From Butyrivibrio fibrisolvens (GTDB taxonomy: Bacteria > Bacillota > Clostridia > Lachnospirales > Lachnospiraceae), in assembly GCF_023206215.1 (NCBI RefSeq), contig NZ_CP065800.1, positions 3,534,001 to 3,598,000 of the forward strand: a stretch of 64,000 nucleotides of DNA, in the 5' to 3' direction. Shown one piece after another: positions 59,689 to 64,000 of the stretch; the first letter of the stretch is position 1, and the number at the start of each line of letters is the position of its first letter. Both the position numbers and the translations under genes were made by a program. The notes beneath the pieces are model-generated. The model made no database searches, was not told where the DNA came from, and saw only the letters and a list, made by a program, of their open reading frames with translations.

Positions 59689-59910
59689 TTGTTTTTCCTT
59701 TTCCCTATTTCTAATAAATTTCAGCATAGAAGCGATTCCTGACATAAAAAAGGAAATCAGCACTGCACACTTAAACAGCGCATAACTTCAACGCAAGAAA
59801 GTAGTATATCGCAATTTCGAGAAAAAGACAAGTTAAATCAATGATATTGATGTATTTTAACGCGGCGCCGCGCCGACGTTTTATAGTTTTAACGCTCACA
59901 CGCTTTGTAG

Positions 59911-60224
59911 TTATAAATTCAAACTTCGCACTTGCCAAACATACGCCACTCTTTGAGACAGCGCCGATGCGGATAGTTTATAATGCATTTTCATATCTTG
60001 AAGGTGTTATAATTCAGGGCATGATATCTGGATTTTTATATTCTAGGGTCTGAAACTCGCTTCGCTCAGACATGCAGACCCTAAGAAGAATATAAAAATC
60101 CATCTCTCATGCTCCTGAATTTTATAACACCTTCAAAAGATATGAAAATGCATTATAAACTATCCGCATCGGCGCTGCCTCAAAGAGTGGCGTATGTTTG
60201 GCAAGTGCGAAGTTTGAATTATAA
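59911..60224 (-). repeat. Giant hairpin 3 (314 bp), reverse orientation
   Basis: Arms of about 150 nt (ttataaattcaaacttcgca... and ...tgcgaagtttgaattataa) pair with few mismatches. Read on the minus strand, the inner part matches hairpins 1 and 2, including the apex TGTCTGAGCGAAGCGAGTTT, the tandem G-A mismatch and the left-arm TCTT bulge. Its outer arm holds gccaaacatacgccactctt, similar to 30447-30470. The left flank has a GC-rich palindrome (cgcggcgccgcg, about 59861). It abuts the MATE gene terminator. Confidence 0.88.
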
Positions 60225-60260
60225 AATAAAAAGCAGCACTCCGGTATTCGAAGCACTGCC
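60221..60260 (-). terminator. Terminator of the MATE efflux gene
   Basis: On the minus strand GCAGTGCT pairs with AGTGCTGC (two G-U) around TCGAATACCGG, followed by TTTTTATTTTAT. It lies 75 bp after the stop codon at 60335 and touches the outer end of giant hairpin 3. Confidence 0.75.
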
Positions 60261-60334
60261 ATTAACAGTTTTTATTATAATTTGCTGCCTTGTAGTTAAT
60301 TATTCTATAACGATCATTAACATGTATCTCAGAT

Positions 60335-61735
60335 TTACCTGATTATAGCCTTTGGAACAACCAATTTCAGTCTTCTTCTGCGCCCTGACTCTGATTCTAT
60401 TCCATGCTTCCATACTCCGCTAAAGAATCTCATCATACATACGATACTGGTAAGTGCCCATGTAGCAGAAGTTGTAACCCATACAGACCAGAATCCAAAT
60501 AGTCCGAAGAAAAGAAATACATTAGAGAAAATAATCCTGCCTGCAACCTCAGTTATTCCATTGATCATTGCAAAACCTGTATCACCACAGCCATTTAAAA
60601 GTGATCTTGGAACATAGATCATACCAAGTGCCAGATAAAAGGGACTTGTGATCCTAAGCGCCATAGAGCTCATCTTGATAACTGAAAGGTCCGATACGAA
60701 AATTCTGGAAATATTGTCTCCAAACAAGAACATGACTGCGACCATAACAGCGCTGAATATAGCAACTATGCCTGCAGACTGCCAGAATCCTTTTTTGACT
60801 CTGTCGATCTTCCTCGCACCTATATTCTGCCCCGCATAAGTCATAAGGGCTGTACCTATTGAATTATAGGGCTGCTGAACCAGCTGTTCCACACGACTTG
60901 TAATAGTGAATGCTGCTACAACATTTTCACCAAAGCTGTTAACTACGCCTTGAAGCACCAGACATGATATAGCGATCATTGATGACTGAAGAGAGAGCGG
61001 AACGCCAAGACGGATCTCCTTCTTGATATAATCCTGATCAGCTCTGATATTTCCTTTTATATCCTTAAAATACTGTACTCTTCCAAAGGCATATATATAA
61101 GCAATTATTGCAGATGCATACTGAGAGATGATAGTTGCAAGCGCTACTCCTACAACTCCCATTCCAAAGTTAAGAACCAGCACAAGGTCAAGCACGATAT
61201 TCATGATACTTGAAAAGATTAGAAAGTATAGAGGTGTCCTTGAATCTCCAAGAGCTCTTAAAGTAGCTGCAACACCGTTATATAAAGTAATCCCCAGTAT
61301 TCCAAGGCATGTAACTCTTATATATGCAATAGAATCATTGATTATAGTAGAAGGTGTATCAAGTAGCCTTAATAGAACAGGCGCAAGAAAAAAAGCTATA
61401 GCCATGATAGCTACAGATACTATAGAAAGCACATAGAACGAGCTTGCAATAGTCTTACGTATCCCCTCATCATCTTTGGCTCCAAATCTATGTGATACAA
61501 GTATTCCTACACCGTTTGAAAGTCCAAAGCTAAGAGAAAAGAATAAAAAGTTCATAGAACCGCATGCGCCAACAGCAGCCAGCGCCGTCTTGCCGACATA
61601 TTGTCCCACAACTATAGAATCCACCATATTATAAAGCTGCTGAAACAGGTTACCTATTACAAGCGGAATAGTAAAAACAAGGATATGCTTTAAGGGACTT
61701 CCAAAAGTCATATCTACCATCTTGTATTTCTGCAT
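60335..61735 (-). CDS. MATE-family efflux transporter
   Basis: The product (466 aa) has 12 helices and the MATE signatures FTIPLVIGNLFQQLYNMVDS, VGQYVGKTALAAVGACGS and QNIGARKIDRVKKG. Such proteins export cationic drugs or metabolites using a Na+ or H+ gradient. The ATG at 61735 (MQKYKMVDMTFGS) has GGAGG six bases upstream; the longer frame to 61771 has none. It is divergent from the AraC regulator gene, which may control it. Confidence 0.92.
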   Translation of the reverse strand: MQKYKMVDMTFGSPLKHILVFTIPLVIGNLFQQLYNMVDSIVVGQYVGKTALAAVGACGSMNFLFFSLSFGLSNGVGILVSHRFGAKDDEGIRKTIASSFYVLSIVSVAIMAIAFFLAPVLLRLLDTPSTIINDSIAYIRVTCLGILGITLYNGVAATLRALGDSRTPLYFLIFSSIMNIVLDLVLVLNFGMGVVGVALATIISQYASAIIAYIYAFGRVQYFKDIKGNIRADQDYIKKEIRLGVPLSLQSSMIAISCLVLQGVVNSFGENVVAAFTITSRVEQLVQQPYNSIGTALMTYAGQNIGARKIDRVKKGFWQSAGIVAIFSAVMVAVMFLFGDNISRIFVSDLSVIKMSSMALRITSPFYLALGMIYVPRSLLNGCGDTGFAMINGITEVAGRIIFSNVFLFFGLFGFWSVWVTTSATWALTSIVCMMRFFSGVWKHGIESESGRRRRLKLVVPKAIIR

Positions 61736-62143
61736 ATTAAACCTCCAAGGTCTAGCAATCTGTGAACGCATTTGTTCAAATACAGATTATATGCGCAATA
61801 ATTAGTAATAACTCTCTATTTTTAATTTTTTTGCTCATTTTTTATTATTATTTCTTCAAAATCTATGTATCTTTTAGCTAAAACAGGGTATCATTTATAG
61901 CAGGGTCTGTTGTAGCAAAACGACAGAACCTTTATTTTAAAAGCTTTTTGCAAATTTCAATGGGACTGTTTTATACAAAATAGCTCATAATAAAAAATAG
62001 GCATTATTGTATTACTTAGACTTTCCACTTGCGTTATGCTGCATAGCATCCTTGGAGGATTGGTATAGGTTCACTGTTAGCATTTGGTCAGCGTGTCTTT
62101 GCAAATTCCCTTCTGAACATAACTTTTGATGTGGAGATATTGT
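61736..62143. other. Divergent regulatory region between MATE and AraC genes
   Basis: No gene is present. The region is AT-rich, with poly-T/A tracts around 61805-61850. A hairpin pairs agggtctgt with acagaacct (about 61901-61933) around a 14-nt loop, and a near-palindrome gttatgctgcatagc lies near 62033-62047. Promoters for both genes must be here, but I cannot place them with confidence. Confidence 0.4.
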
Positions 62144-63007
62144 ATGGAAAATATACAGGAAATATTGAATTTAGATTTTGATGTAAATGTAATACCTAGG
62201 GAGAATTATCCGCTTAACTACCCTATTCACTGGCACAAGGAGATAGAGATAATCTACTATCCTTTTTATAATGCTACTGATATTAATCCTGTTACGGAGA
62301 TATCCGGTAAGGAGTATGAGCTTAGTCCTGGGGATATTCTTTTGATATGGCAGGGGGAGCTTCACACGACTATCAAGAATCCTGACAAAAAGCTTATTGG
62401 TTTTCAGTTCGACTCAGCTTTATTGCAAAGTCTAACTGACTTTATTCCTTATATTCCAAAGCTAAGGCGTCTTCATCATCTTAAGAGCAGCACGCATATA
62501 GATCTTGTTATGAGTCTGTCTTCTTATCTTGATGATATCTGTGATTTGGACAAGGATCAGGAATCTTTTTATAGAGTGGAGAAGATTATAAATCTTCTTA
62601 AATTCATGACCACTTTATCTAAAGAAGCTGATAATGCCTATGATGCATCCATGCAGGTTCCGGGAAGTTTAAGTCTTGACGCACTTTACAAGATTCAGAG
62701 ATCCTGCGTATATATAACCAAAAACTGCAGTGAGGATCTGTCACTAAACGATGTTGCATCTATGGCAGGTTTTAGTCCCAACTATTTCTCAAGGATGTTC
62801 AAAGAAACTACGGGCTACAATTTCGTAGAGTATCTTATGATAGAGAGAGTAAGGAAAGCCCAGAGATACCTTGGGGATAACTCTATTCCTATCACAGAGG
62901 TTGCTTATCTGTCTGGTTTTAAGAGTATATCCACCTTCAACAGGGTCTTCCATCAGATCAAGAACTGCTCTCCAAGGCAGTTTCGAAAGTATATGGTCAC
63001 TGTATGA
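62144..63007 (+). CDS. AraC-family transcriptional regulator with cupin sensor
   Basis: The product (287 aa) has an N-terminal cupin-like sugar-sensing domain (IHWHKEIEIIYYPFYNATDI; LSPGDILLIWQGELHT) and a C-terminal AraC double helix-turn-helix (LSLNDVASMAGFSPNYFSRM, PITEVAYLSGFKSISTFNRV, SPRQFRKYM). It probably activates carbohydrate or transport genes on binding a sugar. GGAG seven bases before ATG (62144); the TTG/ATG codons upstream to 62126 are less likely. A terminator follows at 63117. Confidence 0.9.
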   Translation: MENIQEILNLDFDVNVIPRENYPLNYPIHWHKEIEIIYYPFYNATDINPVTEISGKEYELSPGDILLIWQGELHTTIKNPDKKLIGFQFDSALLQSLTDFIPYIPKLRRLHHLKSSTHIDLVMSLSSYLDDICDLDKDQESFYRVEKIINLLKFMTTLSKEADNAYDASMQVPGSLSLDALYKIQRSCVYITKNCSEDLSLNDVASMAGFSPNYFSRMFKETTGYNFVEYLMIERVRKAQRYLGDNSIPITEVAYLSGFKSISTFNRVFHQIKNCSPRQFRKYMVTV

Positions 63008-63116
63008 TAAGCATATAAGTAGTCACTTTCTTTGCTCGTGACATTAGGTTAAGTTTGGTGATGACTTATAAGATGCCGTGCTATATAATATTTGAGTTAT
63101 GACTATATTAGTGTTC

Positions 63117-63150
63117 TATCAGATTTTAGATCTGACAGTTTTCTTGTTTT
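63117..63150 (+). terminator. Terminator of the AraC regulator gene
   Basis: tatcaga and tctgaca (one G-T pair) stem around ttttaga, followed by gttttcttgtttt. It lies 110 bp after the stop codon at 63007. A weaker stem gtcac/gtgac precedes it at about 63021-63041. Confidence 0.55.
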
Positions 63151-63236
63151 AGAATATATTTATGAAGTCATACGAATCATTCCTTTGGGGGAGAAGTTTT
63201 GAGAGTTATAAATGAAAATTACAAAAAAGGATCAAG

Positions 63237-64000
63237 ATGACCTCTACGCAGATCATTGTTCTTGGTTTTCTTCTTGCGATCTTTATAGGAGCAGGGCTTT
63301 TAATGCTTCCTTTTGCTACTGCAAGAGGGCAGCACACAGGCTTATCTACAGCGCTATTTACCGCAACAACTTCCATATGTGTTACAGGTCTTGTAGTTGT
63401 AGACACCTTCTCACACTGGTCTATCTTTGGACAGATCATAGTACTTATCCTGATACAGATAGGTGGTTTTGGTGTCATCACTCTTTATTCAGGATTTGTG
63501 ATCCTTATGAAAAAAAGGTTCTCACTTAGTACCAGGCTCCTTATCCAGGATTATTACAACCTAGATTCCATACACGGTCTTATCAAATTCCTAAAAAGAG
63601 TCATAAAGGACACTTTGAAAGTAGAGGGCGTGGGAGCTCTTTTCTACTGCTTCGCTTTCATTCCTAAATTTGGATTTTTCAAAGGTTTATGGATATCTAT
63701 ATTCAATGCAGTATCAGCCTTTTGTAATGCCGGTATGGATGTTATAGGTCCCAATTCACTTATTGATTACAACACAGACATTTTTATAAATGCTGTTACT
63801 ATCACACTTATAGTCCTTGGCGGTCTTGGATATGTTGTATGGTTCGATGTAATAGAAACAGTCAAGCTTAGCTATAAAAGAGGTTACAATTTCAAGATCT
63901 TCTGGAAGAAGCTAAATGAACATACGAGACTTGTTATAAATCTCACACTCTTTTTCCTCATATCCGGAACACTTCTGGTGCTGGGATTTGAGTGGAACAA
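63237..64000 (+). CDS. TrkH/KtrB-type potassium transporter subunit (partial, runs off the window)
   Basis: The frame is open from the ATG at 63237 to the window end (254 codons). AAGGA six bases upstream supports the start (MTSTQIIVLGFLLAIFIGAG). Selectivity-filter loops are visible: ATTSICVTGLVVVD (first) and FNAVSAFCNAGMDVIG (second), each with the key Gly, as in KtrB/TrkH channels that import K+ with Na+ or H+. The 3' half lies outside. A TrkA/KtrA regulatory subunit gene is expected next. Confidence 0.9.
   Translation, partial: MTSTQIIVLGFLLAIFIGAGLLMLPFATARGQHTGLSTALFTATTSICVTGLVVVDTFSHWSIFGQIIVLILIQIGGFGVITLYSGFVILMKKRFSLSTRLLIQDYYNLDSIHGLIKFLKRVIKDTLKVEGVGALFYCFAFIPKFGFFKGLWISIFNAVSAFCNAGMDVIGPNSLIDYNTDIFINAVTITLIVLGGLGYVVWFDVIETVKLSYKRGYNFKIFWKKLNEHTRLVINLTLFFLISGTLLVLGFEWN

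Noticed and set aside
44410..60224. Retron ncRNA or integron attC interpretation of the giant hairpins
   Set aside because: No reverse transcriptase or integrase gene is in the window, and the hairpins are far longer than known attC sites. I keep them as an unassigned family.
63212..63529. 105-codon open frame starting MKITKKDQ
   Set aside because: It is out of frame with the TrkH/KtrB gene that starts at 63237 and whose product has clear filter loops; the shorter frame is a shadow.
1..64000. CRISPR arrays, rRNA and tRNA genes, complete insertion sequences
   Set aside because: I looked for regularly spaced repeats, cloverleaf patterns and transposase genes on both strands and found none that I can support.

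Overview
The window looks like chromosome of a rumen or gut Lachnospiraceae bacterium, most probably Butyrivibrio or Pseudobutyrivibrio. The reasons are AT-rich DNA with strong GGAGG ribosome binding sites, an intracellular GH10 xylanase fused to an esterase, a rhamnogalacturonan-I operon, many lachnospiral two-component and AraC/Cache regulators, an oleate hydratase, and tet(W), a gene first described in Butyrivibrio fibrisolvens. The genus call is inference; no rRNA or tRNA gene is present to anchor it.

Layout. 1-3.6 kb: a GC-richer acquired block with tet(W), its leader-peptide attenuator, a small methyltransferase gene and gene debris. 3.6-8.1 kb: a minus-strand operon of two methyltransferases, two membrane proteins and an isoprenylcysteine-methyltransferase-like protein, plus an ECF S-component gene. 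The S-component gene and the operon both carry the same palindrome, GTTAG-N6-CTAAC, which recurs at an iron/metal-type gene at 15.1 kb. 8.1-14.5 kb: a PAP2 phosphatase, a polysaccharide deacetylase, and a two-component system with a lantibiotic-immunity-type ABC exporter. 15.5-20.5 kb (plus strand): xylanase-esterase, a TetR regulator and oleate hydratase. 20.5-30.4 kb: an acidic membrane protein of unknown function, a signalling trio (HD-GYP response regulator, solute-binding lipoprotein, hybrid kinase), a LytTR/DUF3021 pair and a serine hydrolase. 30.8-44.1 kb: a rhamnogalacturonan-I locus (CE12 esterase, PL11 lyase, Lpl-type ABC importer, YesS-like regulator, GH106-like enzyme). 44.7-52.7 kb: a STAS protein with a duplicated-domain partner, a lipoprotein, a LytS-type kinase with a SARP-like regulator, and an OmpR system whose kinase has a frameshift. 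53.3-55.9 kb: phosphatidylethanolamine synthesis (psd, pss, flippase-like protein). 56-64 kb: transporters (YczE, DMT, APC, MATE, TrkH) and an AraC regulator.

The most unusual content is non-coding. Three giant near-perfect hairpins (266-314 bp, at 44.4, 53.0 and 59.9 kb) share one 20-nt apex, matching asymmetric bulges and co-varying stems, but have unrelated outer arms. Three short hairpins (about 72 bp) lie in operon leaders; two of them are flanked by 8-bp direct repeats and look like miniature insertion elements. Two copies of a third motif lie upstream of the TetR and DMT transporter genes. The oleate hydratase ribosome binding site is buried in a long stem.

All calls come from reading the sequence and remembered family features; nothing was searched or folded by software.
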